A stretch of DNA of 64,000 nt from Ignatzschineria ureiclastica (lineage in GTDB: Bacteria; Pseudomonadota; Gammaproteobacteria; Cardiobacteriales; Wohlfahrtiimonadaceae): contig NZ_QEWQ01000004.1 of assembly GCF_003121845.1 (NCBI RefSeq), positions 1 to 64,000 of the forward strand. Reading direction: 5' to 3'. Shown in pieces: positions 17,486-26,674 of this stretch; the first letter of the stretch is position 1, and every line of letters begins with the position of its first letter. The notes beneath the pieces are model-generated. The model worked only from the letters and a program-made list of their open reading frames with translations. It did no database searches and had not been told where the DNA came from. The position numbers and the translations under genes were made by a program.

Positions 17486-17620
17486 ATGAAACGTACATTT
17501 CAACCAAGTTTAATCAAAAGAAAACGTAATCATGGATTCCGTGCACGTATGGCAACTAAAAACGGTCGTAAAGTAATCAACCGTCGCCGTGCTCGTGGAC
17601 GTGCGCGTTTATCAGCATAA
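17486..17620 (+). CDS. rpmH: Ribosomal protein bL34
   Basis: 44 residues. The sequence is the highly conserved bL34: [19 protein letters not shown] followed by the [19 protein letters not shown] block. AAAGGAA serves as ribosome-binding site. It heads the classical rpmH-rnpA-yidD-yidC-mnmE cluster; dnaA, which often precedes rpmH near oriC, is absent here, metK being the upstream neighbour. A terminator follows immediately, so rnpA expression depends on read-through or a separate promoter. Confidence 0.98.
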   Translation: MKRTFQPSLIKRKRNHGFRARMATKNGRKVINRRRARGRARLSA

Positions 17621-17650
17621 TAAAGTATAGAGTCTATATACAGATTCAAG

Positions 17651-17685
17651 GCGCTTGTTATTGATTAAATAATAGGCGCTTTTTT
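17651..17685 (+). terminator. Terminator or attenuator between rpmH and rnpA
   Basis: gcgcttgttatt pairs with aataataggcgc (two G-U pairs), five-base loop, followed by six T. It probably reduces rnpA expression relative to rpmH. Confidence 0.8.
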
Positions 17686-17748
17686 ATTTTTGCGGTTTGA
17701 GTAGTATTCTACTGTTTAAGTTTTAATGGATATTAAATGATATGAAGT

Positions 17749-18150
17749 ATGGTGATAATGGATAGTTTTCGATTTGAGCGAACAAAGCGGCTTTTAACCG
17801 CAAAGGATTATCAAATTGTCTTTGCTTCAAATCAATCTTTTAAAGATCGAGACTTCTTGATTTTAGTTCGAAAACAGCTATCATCAGAGCATATTGAAAT
17901 ATCATCGGATATAACGCTAGGAGTTCCGAGATTAGGGTTGGCTGTTTCTAAAAAGAACTTTAAGAGAGCGGTGGATCGCAATCTGATAAAACGCGTTATT
18001 CGAGAATCTTTTCGTTTACATCAACAGGATTTGGTGGGATTGGATATTGTAGTAATGAGTCGATCAACTACGAATGTTAAAGACTCAAATCGATTACATC
18101 AGTCACTCACACGTCATTGGGCGCAGATTATAAAAGCGACTAAAGAGTGA
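17749..18150 (+). CDS. rnpA: Ribonuclease P protein component
   Basis: 133 residues from the first ATG; the second ATG three codons later (17758) may be the real start and gives 130 residues. The basic RNA-binding motif LAVSKKNFKRAVDRNLIKRVIRESFR (middle of the protein) is the RnpA signature. It forms RNase P with the catalytic RNA rnpB, not in the window, to mature tRNA 5' ends. It is followed by yidD after 87 bases. Confidence 0.95.
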   Translation: MVIMDSFRFERTKRLLTAKDYQIVFASNQSFKDRDFLILVRKQLSSEHIEISSDITLGVPRLGLAVSKKNFKRAVDRNLIKRVIRESFRLHQQDLVGLDIVVMSRSTTNVKDSNRLHQSLTRHWAQIIKATKE

Positions 18151-18237
18151 GTAAATGAGTCGGCATAGGCAAAATAGAATGCTTAAGCCGTTTAAACTAT
18201 AGGAATGTGGGACAGAGATCAATTAAGTGGGTAAAAT

Positions 18238-18447
18238 ATGCGAATCATCTTAATTTGGCTCATTAAAGGCTATAAACTCTTTTTGAGTCCTCTCGTGGGG
18301 AATCAATGTCGGTTTGAACCTACATGCTCAACTTATGCGCTAGAAGCAATTACACGCTATGGGGCTATTAAAGGGAGCTGGTTGACAATTAAACGCCTTG
18401 TTCGTTGTCAACCACTTTGCAAAGGAGGGGAAGATCCTGTACCTTAG
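18238..18447 (+). CDS. yidD: Membrane protein insertion efficiency factor YidD
   Basis: 69 residues. It has an N-terminal amphipathic/hydrophobic helix (ILIWLIKGYKLFLSPL) and the conserved block NQCRFEPTCSTYALEAI with RCQPLCKGGEDPVP at the end. The protein lies at the inner membrane and helps YidC-dependent insertion. It is placed directly before yidC with 43 bases between, as in most bacteria. Confidence 0.95.
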   Translation: MRIILIWLIKGYKLFLSPLVGNQCRFEPTCSTYALEAITRYGAIKGSWLTIKRLVRCQPLCKGGEDPVP

Positions 18448-18490
18448 GATCTTCTCTATTCATGTTAAACGTTAATTAAAGAAACAATTT

Positions 18491-20236
18491 ATGCAGAATA
18501 ATCAGCAGCGTCTTTTTCTCTTATTGATTTTAGCTGGCATTATCTATTTTCTCTATACGAAATGGGATGCTTATAAAAATCCAACACCCGTTGTTGAAAC
18601 AGAACAAGTTGTCACAACTAACCAAGCAGATGGTTCAAGTGCTGTACCAACACTTGGTTCATCGCACTCTGAAGGGCAGCATGTAGCAAATCTTGACGAC
18701 TACATTACGGTTGTAACAGATCTCTATGAAGTCAAAATTGCAAAACAAGGTGGGGATATCATCGAAGCAGGGCTTCTTAAATACCCTGAAAGTTTAGAAG
18801 CACAAGATGTTCCTTTTAAAATTCTTGATAACTCACCAAAATTGTTCCAAGTAGCACAAACGGGTCTACTTGCAGAGAGTGAAAATGGTTCAGTGCTTCA
18901 TACAGACAGCTATTTCACTTCAGGTGCCGATCACTATGAGATGGCTGAAGGGGATGATTCTCTTATTGTGCCACTCACTTACGTTGATCCCGAAACTAAT
19001 TTAGCAGTGACAAAAGTATATGAGTTTAATCGTGATCATTATACGATTGGTTTCTCACAACAAGTGGAAAACCGCTCAAGCCAAGATTGGGTAGGTCGTG
19101 AGTATCGTCAAATAGCAACTAAAAAACCGCATAATCCTAAGGGTAGTGCAATAGGTGCTTCAAGCTTCGACGGTAGCGTATTCTCATTGCCACATAATGA
19201 TTATAAGTATGAAAAACTTGCTTATGAGAAAATGACGACTATTGAGCGTGGATTTAACTCAGAAGGTCGAGAAGTGACGCGTCATAATCCTAAAACTTTT
19301 GAAGGTGACGCGGGCTGGATTGCGATGATTCAGCAGTACTTCGTAGCTGCTTCGGTAGCAGGTAAAGATAAAGAAGCGACAAAACAGACGCAAAATATTA
19401 TTCAAACTTTCCAAATTGGTGATTTTAAAGATATTTCGCAAAATACTTATGTCATCAGCATGATGAATAAGAATCCTGTGACTATTAAACCCGGTGAGTC
19501 TTATAACTTTGAAAGTCGCTACTTCATGGGGCCAAAGCTTAAAGAGCAACTAGAAGAGACAGCAGATTACTTAGATTTAACACTTGATTATGGTTGGTTT
19601 AGTCCGATTTCTGAATTAATGCTCTGGATTTTGAAATTCTTCCATTCATTTATCGGTAACTGGGGTTGGTCAATTATTCTTTTAACCTTAACGGTTAAGC
19701 TAGCGCTCTTCTACTTTGCAAATAAGGGTTATACCTCAATGGCGAAAATGCGTGCAGTAGCACCAAAGCTGGCTTTGATTAAAGAAGAGTATGGCGATAA
19801 TCGTCAGAAACAATCTGAAGAGATGATGAAACTTTATCGTAAAGAGAAGATCAATCCTCTCGGCGGTTGTTGGCCGATTATTATTCAGATCCCTGTCTTT
19901 ATTGCACTATTCTGGATGTTGATGGAGAGTGTTGAATTACGTCAAGCGCCTTGGATTCTTTGGATTAAAGATCTCTCATTAAGAGACCCATACTTTATCC
20001 TACCTGTGATTATGGGGGTTACGATGTTCTTCCAACAACGTTTAAATCCAGCACCGACAGATCCGATGCAACAGAAAGTAATGAAATGGTTGCCGGTTGT
20101 CTTTACCTTTATGTTTATGTGGTTTGCAGCAGGTATCGTTCTTTACTGGATTACCAACAACTTACTCACGATTCTTCAGCAGTCATTCATTATGAGACGA
20201 GTTGAACGTGATATTAATAAACATAATCACAATTAG
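18491..20236 (+). CDS. yidC: Membrane protein insertase YidC
   Basis: 581 residues, the long gram-negative form. It has an N-terminal membrane anchor (residues ~7-24), a large periplasmic beta-sandwich domain (~50-355), then five-helix insertase core with YGWFSPISELMLWILKFFHS, NWGWSIILLTLTVKL with the conserved membrane Arg-type region, GGCWPIIIQIPVFIALFWML and the C-terminal MRRVERDINKH tail. It inserts inner-membrane proteins alone or with SecYEG. It is followed by a terminator before mnmE. Confidence 0.97.
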   Translation: MQNNQQRLFLLLILAGIIYFLYTKWDAYKNPTPVVETEQVVTTNQADGSSAVPTLGSSHSEGQHVANLDDYITVVTDLYEVKIAKQGGDIIEAGLLKYPESLEAQDVPFKILDNSPKLFQVAQTGLLAESENGSVLHTDSYFTSGADHYEMAEGDDSLIVPLTYVDPETNLAVTKVYEFNRDHYTIGFSQQVENRSSQDWVGREYRQIATKKPHNPKGSAIGASSFDGSVFSLPHNDYKYEKLAYEKMTTIERGFNSEGREVTRHNPKTFEGDAGWIAMIQQYFVAASVAGKDKEATKQTQNIIQTFQIGDFKDISQNTYVISMMNKNPVTIKPGESYNFESRYFMGPKLKEQLEETADYLDLTLDYGWFSPISELMLWILKFFHSFIGNWGWSIILLTLTVKLALFYFANKGYTSMAKMRAVAPKLALIKEEYGDNRQKQSEEMMKLYRKEKINPLGGCWPIIIQIPVFIALFWMLMESVELRQAPWILWIKDLSLRDPYFILPVIMGVTMFFQQRLNPAPTDPMQQKVMKWLPVVFTFMFMWFAAGIVLYWITNNLLTILQQSFIMRRVERDINKHNHN

Positions 20237-20310
20237 AAGTTTTGGGGTCACTGTTTTCTACTTTAGAAGTACATTCGAGTGGTTGTGATTCCAATAAAGT
20301 GTGACTGATA

Positions 20311-20339
20311 AACAATCCCCTATATGGGGATTGTTTTTT
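20311..20339 (+). terminator. yidC terminator
   Basis: A perfect 10-bp stem (aacaatcccc/ggggattgtt) with loop tatat and a T6 tract. It lies inside the upstream extension of the mnmE frame, which argues against the earlier start for mnmE. Confidence 0.9.
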
Positions 20340-20354
20340 ATAAGAGGTTTTAGA

Positions 20355-21683
20355 ATGTTAAAAGATCAAACAATTGCTGCGATTGCGACAAGTACAGCCA
20401 TTGGTGGAATTGGTATCGTACGTATATCTGGGCATGATGCAGTGAAAATTGCACAGGCGATGACGAAGATTACAGAGTTTAAACCCCGTTACGCTTATTT
20501 TTCCCCTTTTCTAAAAGAGGATGGGGAAGTCATTGATGAGGGGGTTGTGATCTTCTATCGCGGGCCAAATTCATTTACGGGGGAAGATGTGATTGAGTTG
20601 CAAGGACATGGTGGTTTGATTGTGCTCAATCGTGTATTGAATCGTGTGCTTGAATTAGGCGCGACAATGGCTCGACGAGGGGAGTTTTCAGAACGTGCAT
20701 TTTTGAATGGTAAGCTTGATTTAGTCCAAGCTGAAGCGATTCATGATCTGATTGTCAGTCAAAGTGAAGCTCAGGCGCGGGCAGCAATGAACTCATTGAC
20801 GGGTAATTTTTCCCATAGAGTCGATGCATTATTAGAAACGCTTATTAAGATGCGTGTCTATATCGAAGCTGCTATTGATTTTAGTGAAGAAGATATTGAT
20901 TTTATCTCCGATGGTAATGTTGTTTCAGGATTAGAGAATTTGCATCAGCAAGTCTCACAACTATTACAATCTGCCGGGAATGGCAAAGTGCTAACGGATG
21001 GTTTGAAAGTTGTTATTGCGGGGAAACCCAATGCTGGTAAATCTAGCTTACTGAATGCACTCTCAGGAGAGGAGAGTGCGATTGTAACGGAGATTGAGGG
21101 GACAACTCGAGATGTGCTCAGAGAGCGTATTATTATTGATGGTGTTCCTCTTTCCATTATTGATACAGCAGGGCTTCGAGAGACAACAGACAGAATTGAA
21201 GCCGAAGGTATTAAGCGTGCGAAAAAAGAGATGGAGAGTGCAGATTTAGTCTTGTGGATGCATGATGATAATGAATCCTTTGTGGGAATAGATGCCGACA
21301 TAGAGGCTCTGAAGATCCCCACGATTATTATTCATAATAAAGCAGATCTATCTGGCAATGATATTAGCCGTACAGAGAGCCATATTACGATTAGTGCTAA
21401 AGATCTACGGGGGATTGAGCTCGTTAAAGCAGCGATTCTTGAGTATGCGGGTTTTGAATCACAAGAAGGCTTATTTAGTGCGAGAGAGCGTCATTTACAA
21501 GCATTAAAGCGAGTATTACAACATTTTGATGTTGCATTAGGTCTGATCGGTGAAGCGGTTGCCATTGAGCTAGTGGCGGAGGAGTTGCGTTTAGCGCAAA
21601 TAGCATTAGGTGAAATTACGGGTGAATTTAGCTCTGATGCATTGTTAGGCGAGATTTTCTCAAATTTCTGTATTGGTAAATAA
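20355..21683 (+). CDS. mnmE: tRNA modification GTPase MnmE
   Basis: 442 residues from the chosen ATG. The frame is open to 20301, but that stretch contains the yidC terminator, and MLKDQTIAAIATS with the AGAGG ribosome-binding site matches the family start. Domains: N-terminal tetrahydrofolate-binding domain (~1-118), helical domain, and an inserted G domain with Walker A GKPNAGKSS near residue 223, the EGTTRDV switch and DTAGLR. The C-terminal FCIGK carries the essential cysteine motif CxGK. With MnmG it makes the 5-carboxymethylaminomethyl group at wobble U34 of tRNAs. Confidence 0.97.
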   Translation: MLKDQTIAAIATSTAIGGIGIVRISGHDAVKIAQAMTKITEFKPRYAYFSPFLKEDGEVIDEGVVIFYRGPNSFTGEDVIELQGHGGLIVLNRVLNRVLELGATMARRGEFSERAFLNGKLDLVQAEAIHDLIVSQSEAQARAAMNSLTGNFSHRVDALLETLIKMRVYIEAAIDFSEEDIDFISDGNVVSGLENLHQQVSQLLQSAGNGKVLTDGLKVVIAGKPNAGKSSLLNALSGEESAIVTEIEGTTRDVLRERIIIDGVPLSIIDTAGLRETTDRIEAEGIKRAKKEMESADLVLWMHDDNESFVGIDADIEALKIPTIIIHNKADLSGNDISRTESHITISAKDLRGIELVKAAILEYAGFESQEGLFSARERHLQALKRVLQHFDVALGLIGEAVAIELVAEELRLAQIALGEITGEFSSDALLGEIFSNFCIGK

Positions 21684-21755
21684 CGTAGAATAAATTAGTG
21701 ATGTAAGGGTGATCTTAATTTAGATTTTTAGTTCAAGAGTGAAAAGGGGAGAAGG

Positions 21756-21998
21756 ATGTTATCAAAGGAGAATTTAGTCAAGCTAGCGACAATAAAAATG
21801 CCCTTTGGTCGCTATCAAGGACGCTATTTGATTGATCTTCCAGAAGAGTATCTATTGTGGTTTAACCGTCCTGATAAAGGTTTTCCGAAAGGGGAGCTCG
21901 GCGCATTGATGGAACTTGCTTTGATGCTAAAAGTGGATGGTTTAGATCATTTAGTGAAACCTTTAAAACCCGAAAATGCTAAAGCTTATAAAAAGTGA
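21756..21998 (+). CDS. DUF3820 family protein
   Basis: 80 residues. The family pattern is clear: MPFGRYQGRYLIDLPEEYLLWF followed by FPKGELGALMELALMLKVDGL. DUF3820 proteins are small soluble proteins of unknown mechanism; the Pseudomonas relative is annotated as a quorum-sensing-regulated virulence factor by structure databases, but this is not established for the group. An aggggagaagg stretch serves as ribosome-binding site. A bidirectional terminator follows. Confidence 0.88.
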   Translation: MLSKENLVKLATIKMPFGRYQGRYLIDLPEEYLLWFNRPDKGFPKGELGALMELALMLKVDGLDHLVKPLKPENAKAYKK

Positions 21999-22029
21999 TT
22001 ATAGCCTGATACTAATAGCACAAAAGAGC

Positions 22030-22053
22030 AAAAGCCCTCAATGGAGGGCTTTT
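22030..22053. terminator. Bidirectional terminator between the DUF3820 gene and the lipoprotein gene
   Basis: aaaagccctc/gagggctttt perfect 10-bp stem with loop aatg, flanked by A and T runs on both strands. Confidence 0.85.
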
Positions 22054-22095
22054 GTGTGTTACAACTAATAATCGTTGATGATCAATCAAAATGAC

Positions 22096-22911
22096 TTATT
22101 TTTTGATTAAATCACCTACTGCATTTTTAGTATCTTCTACAGTTTTGTTCATTGCATCTTCGGCTGCTTTTTTCATCTCATCAGCAATTTCAGCAGCTGC
22201 TTCTTCTGCCGCTTTTTTAGCTTCTTCGATTTTCGTCATGTTGTCGCCCGCTTTTTCAGCTGCTTTCTCAGCTGCTTTTTCAGAAGCATCTACAGACTTC
22301 TCAACACCTTTAGCTGCAGCTTCTTTCGCTTCAGCAACTTTTTCAGCGGCTTTATCTGCAACTTTTTCTTGTGCTTTAGCAGCCTCAGTAGCTACTTTTT
22401 CAGCTTCTTCAGTTGTTTTATCAGCCACTTTTTCAGCTTGTTTTGCAGTTTCTTCTACTTTTTTAGCTGCTTGATCTGCTGCCTCTTCCGCTTTTTTAGC
22501 AACTTCTTCAGCTTGTTTTACAACTTCAGGGCTATCTGCTTGTGCTTTTGCAGCCTCTTCAGCTTGTTTCGCGGCTTCTTCAGCGGCTTTTTTCTCAGCT
22601 TCAGCTTTTGCTTTAGCTTCTTCAGCTGCTTTCTTTGCTGCTTCTTCAGCTTTTTTAGCTTCGGCTTCCGCTTTAGCTTTTGCTTCTTCCTCAGCTTTCT
22701 TAGCGGCTTCTTCAGCAGCTTTCTTTTCAGCTTCAGCTTGTTTTACCGCAGCTTCTTCAGCTTTCTTTGCCTCAGTTTCAGCTTGTTTTGCAACTTCTTG
22801 TGTCTCTTTTACAGCGGCTTGAGCTGCAGGATCTTTACTTTCATCAGAACATGCAACTAAGCCAGCAAAAGCGATCGAGCTGATTAAAAGTAATTTAGTA
22901 AAATGTTTCAT
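22096..22911 (-). CDS. Ala/Lys/Glu-rich helical lipoprotein
   Basis: 271 residues. A lipoprotein signal peptide with lipobox LVAC places the lipidated Cys at residue 21; the next residues SDES lack Asp at +2, so outer-membrane sorting is expected. Nearly all of the mature chain is low-complexity sequence of A, K, E and Q with repeated units such as KKAEEAAKKA and AKAEAE, predicted to form one very long charged alpha-helix or coiled coil. It resembles TolA-stalk-like or LEA-like repeats but I cannot assign a family or function. The codon pattern creates long open frames on the opposite strand, which are not genes. Repeat number is likely to vary between strains. Confidence 0.85.
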   Translation of the reverse strand: MKHFTKLLLISSIAFAGLVACSDESKDPAAQAAVKETQEVAKQAETEAKKAEEAAVKQAEAEKKAAEEAAKKAEEEAKAKAEAEAKKAEEAAKKAAEEAKAKAEAEKKAAEEAAKQAEEAAKAQADSPEVVKQAEEVAKKAEEAADQAAKKVEETAKQAEKVADKTTEEAEKVATEAAKAQEKVADKAAEKVAEAKEAAAKGVEKSVDASEKAAEKAAEKAGDNMTKIEEAKKAAEEAAAEIADEMKKAAEDAMNKTVEDTKNAVGDLIKK

Positions 22912-23190
22912 GTTATTTATATCCTTATTTTTCTTATAATAAATATAGGTGAATAAACTTTAGGTAACCATTATATCATATCGTTACATCTGATCGATAC
23001 TAATACCATTTTATCGTTAAGTTATTAAAAATCCTAAAATTACTCTTATGAGTTCACGAATTGTACTCTATTTTTTGATTAAAAAAAACTCAAAATAATC
23101 AAGAGCAACTTCCTGATTTACCTCTGTTATAAATTACTAGTTTCTCTAGGAAATCAGATTTATAGATTATTGATGATAAGCCTCATTGTC

Positions 23191-25077
23191 TTATAGATCC
23201 CCCTCATTCATTTGGATGATATTATCAATGTTTTGCAGCAGATTATTATCCTGAATGGCGACGAGTTTAAGGATATTAAAGAGGCTCTCGACTATTTGAG
23301 TCGCATATTGTAAATCATTGAGTAGGGAGCTGGTGTTAAATCCATCTAGAGTATTTTCTTTTAGTGCTTGATAAACTTGAGCGCGAAATTGGCTTTCAAA
23401 ATTACGGGAATCTTCGATGAGAGCGGTTAATGAGAGATGATCAAACTCTGCTTTGAGGTCGCTATCTTCTTTCAATTGAGTGATCTCTGCTTGAATTTGA
23501 TAGGCCAATTGTAGGTTATTGACGATATAGTTACGTAACTCAATATAGAGAGGTTGTGCGGGATTTCCCTCTTTTGTGAGATAGTAACGTAAGTTTTTCT
23601 GTAAATGATTGCTATTTTTAACGGCAGAGACCAATTTAAAAGCAATAACCTGAGAAGTCATAATGACGGTTTGATAGGCTTTATCGGCTTCGTTGTAATC
23701 AATTTTACTGATAAATGTAAGTAACTCACTATACCGGCTTTTAATCTGCTGCCGATATAATTCATCCGCATCAAAGGGATTGAGATCTTGATATTCGATG
23801 ATTGTGTTTTCGTCAGTACTTTCAACGGTCAAAATGGTTGTTTTCAGTAATAGAATATGACAGATCACCTCTAATGTGACTCGGGAGAGGAGTTGTAGGT
23901 CTTGTAGTACGGCCTGTGTTGCTGTTTGAGTGGAAGAGAGGGCGCTTTCAATTAAGAAGGGTGATGGTGCGCTCTCTTCGATATCAGTTGTTTGAGGGTG
24001 AATTGTTTGTGTTTCGATCAACTGTTCAGGTGCCGGGAGATTGGGAATTATTTTTTCTAGGAAAGTGGCCAGTGATCCTTTTAAAGGCCAAAAGAGTAGA
24101 AGCCCAATAATATTGAAGAGTGTATAAAAGAGTGCGATTTGGATCAGTGCATTAAATCCTAAGTGTGTACTAATCAGATTAATCAATAGTAATAGCGGTT
24201 TGAGGAATAGTAGAACGATGATTCCCGTTCCGGCATTATATATCACATGCGAAGCCGCAACTCTCATTCCGGCACGATTTCCCCCAAGAAATCCAAGTAT
24301 TCCTGTAGCAAGTGCGCTACCGACAATCGCACCGATCGTGAGGGCAAATCCTTGCGTTGCATCGATCTGCTCAAGGGAGAGCATTGTAAGAATTAACATT
24401 AATGTTGCGTGACTTGATTGCAAGATAATCGTTAATATTAATCCTACGAGCACGAGCAATAATATCCCAAGCCAGCCAGAGAGTGTATAAGACAAGATAT
24501 CAAAATCTTCGGTAAAGGCAGAGAACCCCCCTTTAATAAGATCAATGGCAAGGAGAATAAAGGCAACGCCTATGAGTACTCTGCCAGCAGATTTTGCCCG
24601 TTTACCGGCGAAAGAGGCGAGGATACCTATGACAATAAGCGGATAAGCAAAAGGACTTAAGCTCACATTTTGACCGGCTAAAGCGAGAAGCCATATACCG
24701 CCACTTGAACCGACATTTGCACCAATAATGATCCCAATTCCCGCAGCAAGAGTGATGAGGTTTGTACTGATAAAAGCGATAATAAGGAGAGAAACAACGG
24801 TCGTTGATTGTAAGATAAGTGTTGATGAGATCCCGAAAAGTAAGCTTTTGAGCGGTGTTTCTGTGCTTTTAGCTAATATTCGTTCTAATTTACCGCCGGC
24901 TAATTGTTGTAGCCCATCTTGCATGCATTGCATACCAAAGAGAAAGAAGGCAAGACCGGCACAGAGCTCTAACCAGCTACTGCTACGGTAGAAGGTATAG
25001 AGTAAGATCAGTAAAATAAGTAAAATGATTCCATTTCGGAAAAATTGTTTAGTCACAGGTATCACCGAATGTGTCAT
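23191..25077 (-). CDS. Na/Pi cotransporter family protein (NptA/YjbB-like)
   Basis: 628 residues. The membrane part (~1-340) contains the duplicated family motif: first LQSTTVVSLLIIAF and GANVGSSGG, then LQSSHATLMLILTML and GAIVGSALATG. The C-terminal ~230 residues are soluble and helical, similar to the PhoU-like domain of YjbB-type proteins. Relatives move phosphate, often outward in bacteria, coupled to sodium. No pho genes are adjacent. The start ATG is preceded by a long gene-free region; no pho box was recognised. Confidence 0.88.
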   Translation of the reverse strand: MTHSVIPVTKQFFRNGIILLILLILLYTFYRSSSWLELCAGLAFFLFGMQCMQDGLQQLAGGKLERILAKSTETPLKSLLFGISSTLILQSTTVVSLLIIAFISTNLITLAAGIGIIIGANVGSSGGIWLLALAGQNVSLSPFAYPLIVIGILASFAGKRAKSAGRVLIGVAFILLAIDLIKGGFSAFTEDFDILSYTLSGWLGILLLVLVGLILTIILQSSHATLMLILTMLSLEQIDATQGFALTIGAIVGSALATGILGFLGGNRAGMRVAASHVIYNAGTGIIVLLFLKPLLLLINLISTHLGFNALIQIALFYTLFNIIGLLLFWPLKGSLATFLEKIIPNLPAPEQLIETQTIHPQTTDIEESAPSPFLIESALSSTQTATQAVLQDLQLLSRVTLEVICHILLLKTTILTVESTDENTIIEYQDLNPFDADELYRQQIKSRYSELLTFISKIDYNEADKAYQTVIMTSQVIAFKLVSAVKNSNHLQKNLRYYLTKEGNPAQPLYIELRNYIVNNLQLAYQIQAEITQLKEDSDLKAEFDHLSLTALIEDSRNFESQFRAQVYQALKENTLDGFNTSSLLNDLQYATQIVESLFNILKLVAIQDNNLLQNIDNIIQMNEGDL

Positions 25078-25537
25078 CAGCTTGAGCTATTGATTAATCT
25101 ATATAATTGTAGTAATTGGCAGGATTAAATTATAAAGAGCTGAGTCATTAATGTTAAAATTTTAGGGTTTTAAAGTTCATTATTGTGTTTGAGGTTATTT
25201 TCCTTGAAGCCTTGAGTTGAGGTTTTGAAACGATTCATTGATCTATTGAATGTCTAGGTACCAAGTTTTTATGGCTTTTATAATTCGTGAGGTAAGTTTA
25301 CGAAAATATCAGATCAGTGGATAAGGTCAATAGATAAATGCAATAAACCACTAAATCCCTAAATCAATGATTCGTTATTATAAGTGATATATCATAAACT
25401 ATCTTTTAAATAAAATTATTATAAATAAAGGGTTCGGTAAGCATTGCGGAAATAGGTTTGCATTGAGATATTGTTAGCTCTCATATAGACTCTCATTAAT
25501 CGTTGTTATAAGAGAATAGTCATAAGGAATCAATAGA
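25078..25537. other. Gene-free region between the Na/Pi transporter and xerD
   Basis: 460 bases separating divergent genes. AT-rich with several short direct repeats (gataagg, taaatc). Promoters for both genes must lie here, but I see no pair of hexamers good enough to name and no RNA structure. Confidence 0.4.
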
Positions 25538-26446
25538 ATGCAGAAATTTGAAAATCCATTAGATCGGGAGATTGTGGCTCGATTTGGAGAATCTCTTCTC
25601 TTTGAGAAGGGCGCGAGTGATTTGACGGATCTCTCTTATATGCAAGATCTGCAAAAATTAGCAAAGTTTTTGATGCTAGAAGAGACATTGTTACAAGATG
25701 CAACGAGTGAACAGTTATCGCGATTTTTTACGCAATCTTTAGAGAATGAAGCCAATCCACGGAGTCTTGCGCGTTACTTATCTTGCTATAAACACTTCTA
25801 TAATTTTTTGATTATTGAAAAAATACGCGAAGAGAATCCTACCGAAGGGGTTGCTTTACCTAAATTCCACAAACCACTGCCGGTAGCACTGTCTGCTGAG
25901 GATGTGGAAGCTTTATTAAGTGCGCCGGATAGATCAACGCCTCTAGGATTACGAGATTATGCGATGCTTGAATTACTCTATTCTTGTGGGTTTCGAGTAT
26001 CAGAATTAATTTCTCTTGCCTATAGTCAGATTAATTTTGAAGTGGGTTATGTGCGCGTAATCGGAAAAGGCGATAAAGAGCGGTTAGTGCCTATCGGTGA
26101 GATGGCTTTAGAGGCTGTCAGGGATTATATTCGGGAAGCAAGGCCGCTATTGTTGAAGGGGCGAACAAGTGATACCTTGTTTGTCAGTAATCGGGGCTCG
26201 GCAATGTCCCGGCAAGCTTTCTGGTATATCATCAAAAAATATGCTGAACAGATCGGCATTCAAGGCGAAATTTCACCGCATACTCTGCGCCATGCGTTTG
26301 CGACACATCTCGTCAATAATGGTGCTGATCTTCGCGTGGTGCAGTTACTATTAGGGCATAGTAGCTTATCTACAACACAAATTTATACACATGTGGCTAA
26401 AGAGCGCTTGAAAAAACTACATGCACTTAATCATCCAAGAGGGTAA
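25538..26446 (+). CDS. xerD: Site-specific tyrosine recombinase XerD
   Basis: 302 residues. N-terminal SAM-like core-binding domain (~10-95) and catalytic domain with the full set of active residues: R153 in CGFRVSEL, Lys in VIGKGDKERLVP, H248-x-x-R251 in PHTLRHAFATHL, H274 in LGHSSLSTTQ and the nucleophile Y283 in IYTHV. The text LVNNGADLRVVQLLLGHS and the downstream dsbC identify it as XerD, not XerC. With XerC it resolves chromosome dimers at dif. It is a housekeeping gene, not a phage integrase. Confidence 0.96.
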   Translation: MQKFENPLDREIVARFGESLLFEKGASDLTDLSYMQDLQKLAKFLMLEETLLQDATSEQLSRFFTQSLENEANPRSLARYLSCYKHFYNFLIIEKIREENPTEGVALPKFHKPLPVALSAEDVEALLSAPDRSTPLGLRDYAMLELLYSCGFRVSELISLAYSQINFEVGYVRVIGKGDKERLVPIGEMALEAVRDYIREARPLLLKGRTSDTLFVSNRGSAMSRQAFWYIIKKYAEQIGIQGEISPHTLRHAFATHLVNNGADLRVVQLLLGHSSLSTTQIYTHVAKERLKKLHALNHPRG

Positions 26447-26674
26447 TAAAGTGTAGGTTATTAACGAATATAAAGTAGGTTAACTGAGGGAGAGTACGAG
26501 TAACCTTATTCAAATAATCCCGAGAATAACATTATATTTACTTTGTAAGTGAATGATCGATAGGATACACTCATGCATTAAATTGATGAGTTATGTTGAG
26601 ATAACAGCTAAAATACTCAACGAATAGATATTCAGACACATTGACAGAGATTTAACATTAAATAAAGGATAATT

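Noticed and set aside
20301-20354. Longer N-terminus of mnmE from 20301
   Set aside because: It encodes the yidC terminator hairpin; the family start and ribosome-binding site are at 20355.
22091-22860. Two long open frames on the plus strand opposite the Ala/Lys/Glu lipoprotein
   Set aside because: They consist of Ser/Ala/Phe/Cys-rich low-complexity sequence that is the mirror of the gct/aaa/gaa codons of the lipoprotein, which has a good signal peptide and lipobox.
25538-26446. Phage or integron integrase
   Set aside because: The tyrosine recombinase has the XerD length and sequence and is linked to dsbC, so it is the chromosomal recombinase.
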